A DNA stretch of 6,595 nt from NCBI GenBank assembly GCA_964450265.1, contig CAYVCY010000122.1, forward strand, positions 1 through 6,595, read 5' to 3'. Below are positions 1-5,558 of the stretch, one piece after another. A model generated the notes under the pieces. It was not told the DNA's origin. It did no database searches and worked only from the letters and a program-made list of their open reading frames with translations. The first letter of the stretch is position 1; each line of letters opens with the position of its first letter. A program made the position numbers and the translations under genes. Source of the stretch: JAEZJZ01 sp964450265. GTDB taxonomy: Bacteria; Bacillota; UBA994; UBA5500.

Positions 1-48
1 CGCCGATGGTACTTGGGTTCGCCCTGGGAGAGTAGGTCGCTGCCAGAT
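1..48 (+). rRNA. rrf: 5S ribosomal RNA, 3' end (partial)
   Basis: The first bases match the conserved 3' half of bacterial 5S rRNA. The CCGATGGTA block (3-11), a short hairpin closed by TTCG (GGG-TTCG-CCC, 16-25), the GGGAGAGTAGGTCGCTGCC block (27-45) and the final strand of the terminal helix ending near CCAGA (43-47) occur in the expected order. The 5' part lies outside the window. The exact 3' end is uncertain by a few bases because the pairing strand is missing. Two terminator hairpins directly downstream agree with this being the last gene of an rRNA operon. Confidence 0.93.
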
Positions 49-56
49 ACTTTTTT

Positions 57-105
57 GGGACACACCTTATGCCTACTAAGTGGCTAAGGTGTGTTCCTAT
101 TTTAT
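57..105 (+). terminator. First rRNA-operon terminator hairpin
   Basis: ACACACCTTA (60-69) pairs perfectly with TAAGGTGTGT (85-94). The stem can be lengthened outward by three pairs (57-59 with 95-97, one of them G-U) and inward by GCC/GGC (71-73 with 82-84, leaving T70 bulged). A T-rich stretch, TATTTTAT, follows at 98-105. It begins about ten bases after the 5S end, as expected for intrinsic termination of an rRNA transcript. Confidence 0.82.
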
Positions 106-106
106 C

Positions 107-134
107 GGCTCAAGCGTTTCGCTTGAGCCTTTTG
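107..134 (+). terminator. Second, back-to-back intrinsic terminator
   Basis: This is a perfect 10-bp GC-rich stem, GGCTCAAGCG (107-116) with CGCTTGAGCC (120-129), around a TTT loop. TTTT follows at 130-133. It lies just past the first hairpin, so the heavily transcribed rRNA operon appears to have tandem terminators that isolate the regulator gene to the right. Confidence 0.88.
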
Positions 135-170
135 TCGTTCCTCCTAAACTCGAACTTTTGGCGGATTGCT

Positions 171-198
171 TTGTCCAGTCAATGCGGTGTGGTACTAT
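171..198 (+). promoter_or_regulatory. Likely sigma-A promoter, extended -10, for the XRE-cupin regulator
   Basis: A TTGTCC -35 box (171-176) is separated by 16 bases from a TACTAT -10 box (193-198). A TGG triplet (190-192) immediately before it gives the TGn extended -10 signature. Start of transcription near 205 would give a leader of about 120 bases before the ATG at 326. It is the best promoter-like sequence between the terminators and the gene. A second possible pair, TTGGCA (262-267) with TCTATG (285-290), has good spacing but a poor -10. Confidence 0.55.
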
Positions 199-325
199 AG
201 TTTAGTGATAAGGAAAAATCGGTAGGGGTTTTTGCACTGTCAATAAAACAAGACATCCTACTTGGCAGGACTGAAGTAAAATTGTCTATGTCTAAGCACG
301 TTCCAAGAGAAGGGAGGTTGGATTC

Positions 326-883
326 ATGTTAGGTGAAGTCGTAAAGGAGCTTCGTCGCAAGAAGCAGATGACTCTACAGAACCTATCTGACGCCAGCGGG
401 TTGAGTATTGCCCTGCTATCTCAATTAGAGAACGATCAAGCCAATCCGACCTTGTCCACATTACGAAAAGTGGCAGACGCACTGGGAATGTCTGTGTTTG
501 CTCTATTGGCTCAGGAAGACGTCGGTCACGGCAGTGTTAAAGTGGAAAAGGCAACAGATCGCCGTGCTTTTACCGCTCCGCGGTTTAACACCGTGTTTGA
601 AGTGATATCTCTTTCTTACCCAAGCAACCGAATGCAGGCTTTGAAGGTAGACATCGATTCTGGAATGAACACGTGCGATGAACCGATGGCTCACGGCACT
701 TGGAATGACGAGGAATGGGCTTTTGTCTTGGAGGGTGAGGTCTTGTTGGAAGTGGGCAGGGAGCAACACAGGTTGCAGGTAGGGGATTGCGCTCATTTCC
801 ATCCGGTGTTGCCGCATCGTTTTACCAATATCGGCAAGACGAAAGCCAGTGTGATCTCGGTGATCAGTCCTCCTTCTTATTAG
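326..883 (+). CDS. XRE-family transcriptional regulator with C-terminal cupin domain
   Basis: The predicted protein has 185 residues and is likely a cytoplasmic DNA-binding regulator. Residues 4-60 form a lambda-repressor-like helix-turn-helix: RRKKQMTLQNLSDASGLS leads into the recognition-helix region LSQLENDQANPTLSTL, the usual signature of this class. Residues 105-180 form a small cupin barrel. Motif-1-like positions include H123 and E129/E130, and GDCAHFHPVLPHRFTN (153-168) is a clear motif 2. The two-domain build and length match the known HTH-cupin family, whose cupin usually senses a small metabolite; the ligand cannot be told from sequence. The ATG at 326 has AGGGAGG at 311-317, eight bases upstream. 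The dehydratase gene begins 119 bases downstream on the same strand, so it is a natural candidate target. Regulation of an amino-acid catabolic gene is inference. Confidence 0.9.
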   Translation: MLGEVVKELRRKKQMTLQNLSDASGLSIALLSQLENDQANPTLSTLRKVADALGMSVFALLAQEDVGHGSVKVEKATDRRAFTAPRFNTVFEVISLSYPSNRMQALKVDIDSGMNTCDEPMAHGTWNDEEWAFVLEGEVLLEVGREQHRLQVGDCAHFHPVLPHRFTNIGKTKASVISVISPPSY

Positions 884-908
884 CCCATCAAACAGGCGAT
901 CGATATAT

Positions 909-922
909 AGTCGTTAACGACT
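909..922. promoter_or_regulatory. Perfect 14-bp palindrome, candidate operator
   Basis: AGTCGTTAACGACT is its own reverse complement. It lies 26 bases after the regulator stop codon and 80 bases before the dehydratase ATG. Centred, uninterrupted dyads of this kind are typical sites for dimeric helix-turn-helix proteins, and the XRE-cupin protein next door is the obvious candidate. I could not find a second full copy upstream of the regulator itself, so autoregulation through this site is not supported. Confidence 0.4.
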
Positions 923-1002
923 TCTGCAGGCAGTGTTGATCGGTGTCTTGGCGACAATGTAAACCCGTGGGGAAAATTCATCTAATTGAGAGGCGAAGAA
1001 AT

Positions 1003-1950
1003 ATGACCAGTTATGACGTCCATAGATGTGCAGAGCGACTGAAACCGTGGATTATTCGCACCCCTTTGGTCGAGGTGGAGGCCCTGACTGAGCGGGTGGG
1101 CAAGAGAGTGTGGCTCAAGTTGGAGAGCATGCAGCGCACGGGTGCCTTCAAGTTTCGCGGAGCAATGAACTACATGCTTACTTTAGATCCGACCGAGGCA
1201 GCCAAAGGGGTGATTACTGCTTCCAGCGGTAATCATGGACTGGGTATGTCACTAGGCGGCAAGCTCACCGGAGTGAAATGTACGGTGGTGATGCCTGAGT
1301 CGGCGCCTCTGACAAAACAACAACGGGCTAAGGAATACGGCGCTACCCTGGTTCTCCACGGCTCCTGCTATGACGAGGCACAGGAGCACGCCAAAGGATT
1401 GGCCGATGAATATGGCTACGCCTATGTTCCGAGCTTCAATCACCCGGCAATTATCGAGGGCCAGGGTACCATCCTGGGAGAAATTCTGGCTGATCTGCCA
1501 GAAGCCGATATGATCATGGCTCCGGTTGGTGGAGGAGGAATGCTCGCCGGGTTGTTGGTTGCCAAAGAACAGTTGGCAGCAAAGGTGCAAGTAGTCGGCG
1601 TCGAGCCGGAAGGGGCCGCCTGCATGCATGCATCTTTGCAGGCTGGTGAACTGTCAACCCTGAAGGAAATGAGCACGGTTGCTGATGGTGTGGCTGTGCG
1701 CACCCCTGGTAATCTGAATCTAGAGATCATCAGCCGGTTGAAACCTGAAATGCGCCAGATCAGCGATGCCTCGATACTGGAGGTGCAGGAACTGCTGCTT
1801 CGCGAGTCAAAGCTGATCGTGGAGACAGCCGGCGCTGTATCTGTGGCGGGGCTGCTGTTACAGGCAATGCCTGCGGACGTAGAGAATGTAGTCTGTGTGA
1901 TCAGCGGTGCTAACCTCGATCTTTCGCATCTACAGGAGTTCTGTAAGTAG
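1003..1950 (+). CDS. PLP-dependent threonine/serine dehydratase (short form, no ACT domain)
   Basis: The predicted protein has 315 residues and a tryptophan-synthase-beta-type (fold type II) PLP fold. Landmarks in order: RTGAFKFRGA (45-54) with K50 as the Schiff-base lysine; SSGNHG (74-79), the substrate-carboxylate loop; EGQGT (152-156); the phosphate-binding glycine loop PVGGGG (174-179); ADGVAV (228-232); and SGANLD (301-306), whose Ser contacts the PLP pyridine nitrogen. This fits deamination of threonine to 2-oxobutyrate and of serine to pyruvate. The length matches catabolic TdcB-like enzymes and serine racemases. The C-terminal ACT-like region of biosynthetic IlvA is absent, so isoleucine feedback is unlikely. 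Racemase activity cannot be excluded. The frame opens at a GTG at 943, but ATG 1003 is preferred: GAGAGG (988-993) sits nine bases upstream and homology begins there. TAG and TAA stops are in tandem. Confidence 0.92.
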   Translation: MTSYDVHRCAERLKPWIIRTPLVEVEALTERVGKRVWLKLESMQRTGAFKFRGAMNYMLTLDPTEAAKGVITASSGNHGLGMSLGGKLTGVKCTVVMPESAPLTKQQRAKEYGATLVLHGSCYDEAQEHAKGLADEYGYAYVPSFNHPAIIEGQGTILGEILADLPEADMIMAPVGGGGMLAGLLVAKEQLAAKVQVVGVEPEGAACMHASLQAGELSTLKEMSTVADGVAVRTPGNLNLEIISRLKPEMRQISDASILEVQELLLRESKLIVETAGAVSVAGLLLQAMPADVENVVCVISGANLDLSHLQEFCK

Positions 1951-1957
1951 TAAACCG

Positions 1958-2054
1958 TTCGTGTTATTTGCTGGGAGTGGTTGTGACACGAAGGATTCGC
2001 CTCCCTTGACGACGAAAATGTTGACAACAGGTTGTCCGCTATCTGCTAGACAAC
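1958..2054 (+). other. Potentially structured leader between the dehydratase and yacP
   Basis: This part of the 162-base gap carries several complementary blocks. TTCGTGT (1958-1964) pairs with ACACGAA (1986-1992). GGGAG (1973-1977), inside that loop, can pair with CTCCC (2001-2005), a pseudoknot-like arrangement. GACAAC (2023-2028), GTTGTC (2031-2036) and a second GACAAC (2049-2054) allow alternative pairings of the middle block. A perfect TTGACA occurs at 2021-2026, but no convincing -10 box lies at a suitable distance. I recognise no known riboswitch or T-box. There is no clear terminator for the dehydratase, so yacP may be read through from it. Confidence 0.25.
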
Positions 2055-2112
2055 GATTACTCACGGGAAGTAGGCAGCAATATGAGCAGCTATCGGCAAG
2101 GGGCATATGGCG

Positions 2113-2670
2113 ATGACCAGTCAACTGGTTCTTATTGACGGTTATAATATTATTCGGCAATGGCAAGAGGCCCGCTTCTTGCCACCGGGTAATGATTTAG
2201 ATCCTTTGCGGGAGCGGTTGATCAGGCACCTCAGCAGCTGTTCTGCCTATTGGGATATCGAGTGTTGGGTAGTATTTGATGCTCATCTGGTTCCGGGAGG
2301 CTCAGGCGGGGTCGAATCCCCTGCTGCCTGCCTACAAGTGATCTATACGAAAGAGGGGCAGACGGCAGATAGCTTTATTGAGCGGGCTGCCGCTGATGTG
2401 CAGTCAACGGATCGGGATGTGATCGTTTGCACATCCGACTGGGCAGAGCAGAACATCGCATTGACCAAAGGGGCGCAGCGATTAAGCGCCCGGGATCTAT
2501 TAGTTCGCGTACGTCAGGCAGAAGATGAGATCGGCAGGCTGTCCCGAAGTCCTGGCAACTGGCAGAAAAGTTGGCTGGAGGATTCTCTGCCAAGTCACGT
2601 GCAGCAGCAGTTGCGGCAAATGCGCGATGAAGATCAATCGCAGAAACCCAAGCCTGGAAAGAAAAGATGA
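2113..2670 (+). CDS. yacP: YacP-like NYN-domain ribonuclease (Rae1 family)
   Basis: The predicted protein has 185 residues, is soluble, and belongs to the NYN (PIN-like) nuclease fold. The family signature is clear: LVLIDGYNII (5-14) with acidic D9, VVFDAH (53-58) with D56, VIYTKEGQTADSFIE (76-90) with D86, and CTSDWAEQ (106-113) with D109. These acidic residues are those expected to hold the catalytic metal. SARDLL (125-130) and a basic, Lys-rich tail (178-185) follow. In Bacillus subtilis the YacP protein, renamed Rae1, is a ribosome-associated endoribonuclease that cuts certain mRNAs during translation; the same role here is inference from family. The ATG at 2107 is only three bases from AAGGGG (2098-2103), whereas ATG 2113 is nine bases away, so 2113 is chosen. 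The usual rlmB-sigH neighbourhood is absent. Confidence 0.9.
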   Translation: MTSQLVLIDGYNIIRQWQEARFLPPGNDLDPLRERLIRHLSSCSAYWDIECWVVFDAHLVPGGSGGVESPAACLQVIYTKEGQTADSFIERAAADVQSTDRDVIVCTSDWAEQNIALTKGAQRLSARDLLVRVRQAEDEIGRLSRSPGNWQKSWLEDSLPSHVQQQLRQMRDEDQSQKPKPGKKR

Positions 2671-2693
2671 GCGGTAGCCCCGCTCATTCTTTG
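2662..2693. terminator. Bidirectional terminator shared by yacP and the glycosyltransferase
   Basis: TGAGCGG (2668-2674) and CCGCTCA (2680-2686) form a perfect 7-bp stem around TAGCC. A-T pairing at 2667/2687 adds one pair. With T2688 bulged, AAAG (2663-2666) also pairs with CTTT (2689-2692), for about 12 pairs in all. On the plus strand the stem is followed by TTCTTTGCTTCTT. On the minus strand it is followed by TCTTTTCTTTCC. Both tails are T-rich but interrupted, so termination may be only partial. The yacP TGA is the first three bases of the left arm, and the glycosyltransferase TGA is the end of the right arm. Confidence 0.65.
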
Positions 2694-4663
2694 CTTCTTG
2701 GCGTCTTGGTCCAAGTTGTTGGTGCCTTCTTCAGCTGTTTGAGGATCAAAGCGCTGGTAAAGGGTACTGGGAAGAAGAACGCTGCTAACGGTAAGAACAG
2801 CAACTGCGCCACCACAGCAACTCGTTGTGGCCAGCGTAACGGCCTAGATGTGAGATCTAAGTGTTTACGATAGCGGAAGAAGGCATAAAAGGTGAAGCTG
2901 ATGTAGATCAGACTGAGGGCGTTCAGAACGTAGCGCACACCCTCAGGCAACACATTGGGATCTACTCTCCCCAAGAACCACAAAATAAGCACCGTAGGTG
3001 GCACCAGGGTGGCAAATTGATAGAAACTCCACTCCACCGGGCCCTTAATGAATAGCTCCCTCATCAGCGAGCGCTTACGGCTATCGGAATAGGCGGTGTC
3101 ATGGGCGATCTTGTCCATGACCTGCAGGTGACCGGTGCCCCAGCGCAACCGTTGGCGGTAAAAGGCCTTAAAGGCCGTAGGTGTCTGTTCACTGCTGGGG
3201 TAAGGCAGGTATTCTGGCCAGGCTCCTACCTCTAGGTAGGCGCGAGTTCCCAGTTCCAGATCTTCAGTCAACGATGCCGAATCATAGCCATCCAGTGCGT
3301 CGAGCAGCTTTTTTTCCACAAAAAGGTTTGTGCCGCCTACAAAGGGCAAGCGCCTAAAGACTACCGGTAAGTACCAGTCATGGGACAGCGACTGATACAA
3401 CGAGGCTATTTTGCTGAAGGGCCCCATCTCATAGAAATTGCGCACCTGGAACACCGGGCCTTGAAAGATGCGCACCGGGTTTTCCTCGGATAGCCGCTTG
3501 TAGGCCACATAGAGCAAAACATCCAGATCTGGCCTGCTTTCTGCGTCATAAAAACCGCACATCTCGGTTTGATCGTCAACAGCTATCGGCAAGGCATAGT
3601 TCAACGCCCGCCCTTTGGTGGAAGGTACCACATGCCCCAGGCGGGAACCGCGGTACCTGCCATCGAAATCATCCGGCACCTCCACATGCTTCAGTCGAGG
3701 GTAGCCAGAGCCGTCTTGCCACTCCCGCTGCACCTGCTCTACGATCATCTGGGTCGTCGGGAAGCAGAATTGATAGACATTCTGTAGATAAGGCTTTAAA
3801 CTGGCTTCAGCCTGTAGCTTGGCTATCTCGTGCTGCACCCGTTGTCCAACCATCTTAGCCAGCTTGGACACTATCTCCTGTGTGATACGGTGATTGGCCC
3901 GAGCACTGTATTGGATCACATTCCGCATCAGCGCGCCTTGATCGTCCTTCGTCCAATTGGTGTATAGCTGAATAATCGGTACGGCTAGGCAGAGGTAGTT
4001 AGGATAGATTTGTTCGATCTCCGCATCTTTCAAATGCGGATAAGAACGTCTAAACAGTCGATAGATTCTATTTAGACTGATCCTTCCGTTACCGCGCAAG
4101 ATGCTGCAGGTCAGTTCGTACAACAAGGCCCGCGAATGAGAGATGGGTTCCTGAAGCAGCGATTCTGGCATCAGCCAGTACTCTGACTCCCAAGTCAGGT
4201 CACGATATTGACTTAGGCATAGGTCGGAGAGCATTCCGATGGCCAGTGACTGAACGTGGGGCTTAAGTTGGCCGCCCCATTCGCCTGTGACAGCATAGTC
4301 CAAAAACTGTATAGTATCCAGCACATAGTCTTGACAGTTGCTGTCGCTTTGCTGCTGTTCTTTGACGTCAGTGACCACGATAATCTCTAGGCGCTGCGGA
4401 TCGTATCGCAGCTTCGCCAGATGGCGAATAGTCTTTTCTATCACCACCGCCTCATTGCGGGCAGGGACAAGGATAGAAAAAAACGGCAATTCCACCTGCT
4501 GTTGCTGGGCCAAGTCAGCGACTTTTCTGAGCGATAGTGTCGGACGCCTGTTCCAAAACCTGCCTTCAGAGTAGGTCTTCCAGACAAAGAAACGCAAGAA
4601 AAGGACAAACATCACCACGTACATGCCAAAGGCAAAAAGGTATACTAGCTCTGAGCTAGACAT
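2684..4663 (-). CDS. Membrane glycosyltransferase family 2, processive type, with large insertion
   Basis: The predicted protein has 659 residues and is an inner-membrane GT2 enzyme of the cellulose/hyaluronan-synthase-like kind. One membrane helix is near residues 6-28. The GT-A domain starts with FSILVPARNEAVV (62-74) and EIIVVTD (93-99). Later come STKGRALNYAL (348-358), FYDAESRPD (371-379, a DxD-like motif with Glu replacing the second Asp), FVGGTNLFV (441-449), SLTEDLELG (464-472, likely catalytic Asp468) and QRLRW (504-508). About three membrane helices follow (547-565, 576-596, 614-640) with a basic tail. Donor and product are unknown; an envelope polysaccharide or glycolipid is likely. 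Roughly residues 101-301 are extra compared with normal family members. ATG 4663 is chosen because GGGGGG (4675-4670) lies six bases upstream; ATG 4669 touches that G-run, and earlier ATGs (4729, 4798) lack a binding site. Confidence 0.88.
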   Translation of the reverse strand: MSSSELVYLFAFGMYVVMFVLFLRFFVWKTYSEGRFWNRRPTLSLRKVADLAQQQQVELPFFSILVPARNEAVVIEKTIRHLAKLRYDPQRLEIIVVTDVKEQQQSDSNCQDYVLDTIQFLDYAVTGEWGGQLKPHVQSLAIGMLSDLCLSQYRDLTWESEYWLMPESLLQEPISHSRALLYELTCSILRGNGRISLNRIYRLFRRSYPHLKDAEIEQIYPNYLCLAVPIIQLYTNWTKDDQGALMRNVIQYSARANHRITQEIVSKLAKMVGQRVQHEIAKLQAEASLKPYLQNVYQFCFPTTQMIVEQVQREWQDGSGYPRLKHVEVPDDFDGRYRGSRLGHVVPSTKGRALNYALPIAVDDQTEMCGFYDAESRPDLDVLLYVAYKRLSEENPVRIFQGPVFQVRNFYEMGPFSKIASLYQSLSHDWYLPVVFRRLPFVGGTNLFVEKKLLDALDGYDSASLTEDLELGTRAYLEVGAWPEYLPYPSSEQTPTAFKAFYRQRLRWGTGHLQVMDKIAHDTAYSDSRKRSLMRELFIKGPVEWSFYQFATLVPPTVLILWFLGRVDPNVLPEGVRYVLNALSLIYISFTFYAFFRYRKHLDLTSRPLRWPQRVAVVAQLLFLPLAAFFFPVPFTSALILKQLKKAPTTWTKTPRSKE

Positions 4664-4688
4664 TGGCATCCCCCCGCCTGTGAGTTTC

Positions 4689-4715
4689 TTAGTTAGTCTG
4701 CATCTTGTCCTCCCT
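4689..4715 (-). promoter_or_regulatory. Four-codon upstream ORF with strong ribosome binding site in the glycosyltransferase leader
   Basis: On the minus strand AGGGAGG (4715-4709) sits five bases before ATG (4703-4701). That ATG opens M-Q-T-N followed by TAA (4691-4689). This ribosome binding site is better than the G-run in front of the glycosyltransferase itself. The stop lies about 20-25 bases before the two candidate glycosyltransferase starts, close enough for re-initiation. The frame differs from that of the large gene, and no ATG, GTG or TTG in the large-gene frame is served by this site. It may be a regulatory mini-ORF, a relic, or chance. Confidence 0.35.
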
Positions 4716-4729
4716 AAATATCCCGTCAT

Positions 4730-4791
4730 TAAAGGCAGGATTTGTCGCTGGCGCACCGAATTACCTGCCGGAAGGAAAATTCCTGCATTTA
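4730..4791. repeat. Inverted repeat in the divergent intergenic region
   Basis: TAAAGGCAGGATTT (4730-4743) pairs with the complement of AAATTCCTGCATTTA (4777-4791), with one mismatch and one bulged T. The intervening sequence holds another copy of the core, CCTGCC (4764-4769). The region separates the glycosyltransferase (minus) from the DUF4446 gene (plus), so it could be an operator for one or both, or a leader hairpin in either transcript. I could not place a convincing promoter for either gene in the 203 bases between the two starts. Confidence 0.4.
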
Positions 4792-4852
4792 GCGGCACAA
4801 ACCGCCTGACTGCAGTTTGCTCTACAGACTCACAGCTATCCTTTTAAGCAAC

Positions 4853-4860
4853 AAGGAGGT
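4853..4860 (+). promoter_or_regulatory. Ribosome binding site fixing a GTG start
   Basis: AAGGAGGT matches the anti-Shine-Dalgarno sequence in full and lies six bases before GTG 4867. It decides the start of the DUF4446 gene in favour of GTG. Confidence 0.85.
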
Positions 4861-4866
4861 TCTCCT

Positions 4867-5388
4867 GTGGACATCACGTTAGCCCTAAGCTTAATAGACG
4901 AATACTCCAGCATCATTGTAGTCATCTTGATCGCCTCGCAGATTTTCACCTTGGCATGCCTAGCCGTTGTAGCTCGGCGCTCCAGCCTTCAGAGCAGACG
5001 CATAGCGGCTCTCCTCAAGACAGAACAGGGCGTCAGCCTAGAAGAGATGGTTGCCAGAGTGATGTCAGATCTGGCTCAAGCAGGGCAGGAGCGGGTTGAA
5101 CTGTTGCGGCAACTGGAAATCCTCCGGGACGAGCTGCGGCTAGCAGTACAATCCATTGGTTTCGTCCGTTATAATGCTTTTCCCGGGGTAGGGGGCGAAA
5201 TGAGCTTCAGCATTGCCGCGTTGAACGCCGAACGTTCGGGATTTGTCTTAACCAGCCTTTTCGGTCGTGAAGAGGCAAGGGTCTACGCGAAAGAGATCGC
5301 GAAAGGCGAGGCTCGGGTCCCCCTGAGCCATGAAGAGCAAGCAGCAGTTCTACAGGCCGACCAGCCCAAATGGAAGCCTCGCCGATAA
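4867..5388 (+). CDS. DUF4446 family membrane protein
   Basis: The predicted protein has 173 residues. A hydrophobic segment at about 15-36 (IIVVILIASQIFTLACLAVV) is a single membrane anchor, and the following RR (37-38) suggests the rest is cytoplasmic. Residues 58-96 look like an amphipathic or coiled-coil helix rich in Glu, Gln, Arg and Leu. The conserved C-terminal core is unmistakable for DUF4446: IGFVRYNAFPGVGGEMSFS (97-115), then FVLTSLFGREEARVYAK (126-142) and VPLSHEEQ (151-158). The biochemical function is unknown. From memory, members occur in Firmicutes, often near the parAB/spo0J chromosome-partitioning genes; those genes are not in this window. The start is the GTG at 4867, backed by a perfect ribosome binding site. 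The lipid kinase lies 170 bases downstream on the same strand with no evident terminator between, so co-transcription is possible. Confidence 0.88.
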   Translation: MDITLALSLIDEYSSIIVVILIASQIFTLACLAVVARRSSLQSRRIAALLKTEQGVSLEEMVARVMSDLAQAGQERVELLRQLEILRDELRLAVQSIGFVRYNAFPGVGGEMSFSIAALNAERSGFVLTSLFGREEARVYAKEIAKGEARVPLSHEEQAAVLQADQPKWKPRR

Positions 5389-5558
5389 CCTGTCGCTTCT
5401 TTCTCAAACCTTTCCGTCAGATCACTCGCTATCAGATACGAAATTGGATCTTCGCCTCGTCTTGGAATGACGTTCGGTACAGCAGGGACAAGGGCGCAGA
5501 TAACAACAACCGTTTTATTGCATACGGCGATTAGCACCACGCGAATGGGGGACTGACT

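Noticed and set aside
943..1002. N-terminal extension of 20 residues on the dehydratase from a GTG at 943
   Set aside because: No ribosome binding site precedes the GTG, the added residues do not resemble the family, and ATG 1003 has a suitable site and begins the conserved sequence.
1440..2027. Long open frame on the minus strand across the dehydratase
   Set aside because: It is rich in Ser, Thr, Pro and Ala and lies opposite a well-conserved gene, as expected for an antisense shadow frame, and it has no family resemblance.
2021..2049. Promoter for yacP based on a perfect TTGACA at 2021-2026
   Set aside because: No acceptable -10 hexamer lies 16-18 bases downstream, and the TTGACA also forms part of the GACAAC repeat.
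4664..4798. Longer glycosyltransferase N-terminus from ATG 4798 or 4729
   Set aside because: Neither ATG has a ribosome binding site, and the added Arg/Lys/Gly-rich residues look like translated non-coding leader. The first membrane helix fits a start at 4663 or 4669.
5389..5558. Possible hidden gene or terminator between the DUF4446 gene and the lipid kinase
   Set aside because: Frames on both strands give only low-complexity or shadow sequence, and no stem with a T-run was seen. The CCGT/ACGG pairing at 5510-5527 is too short.
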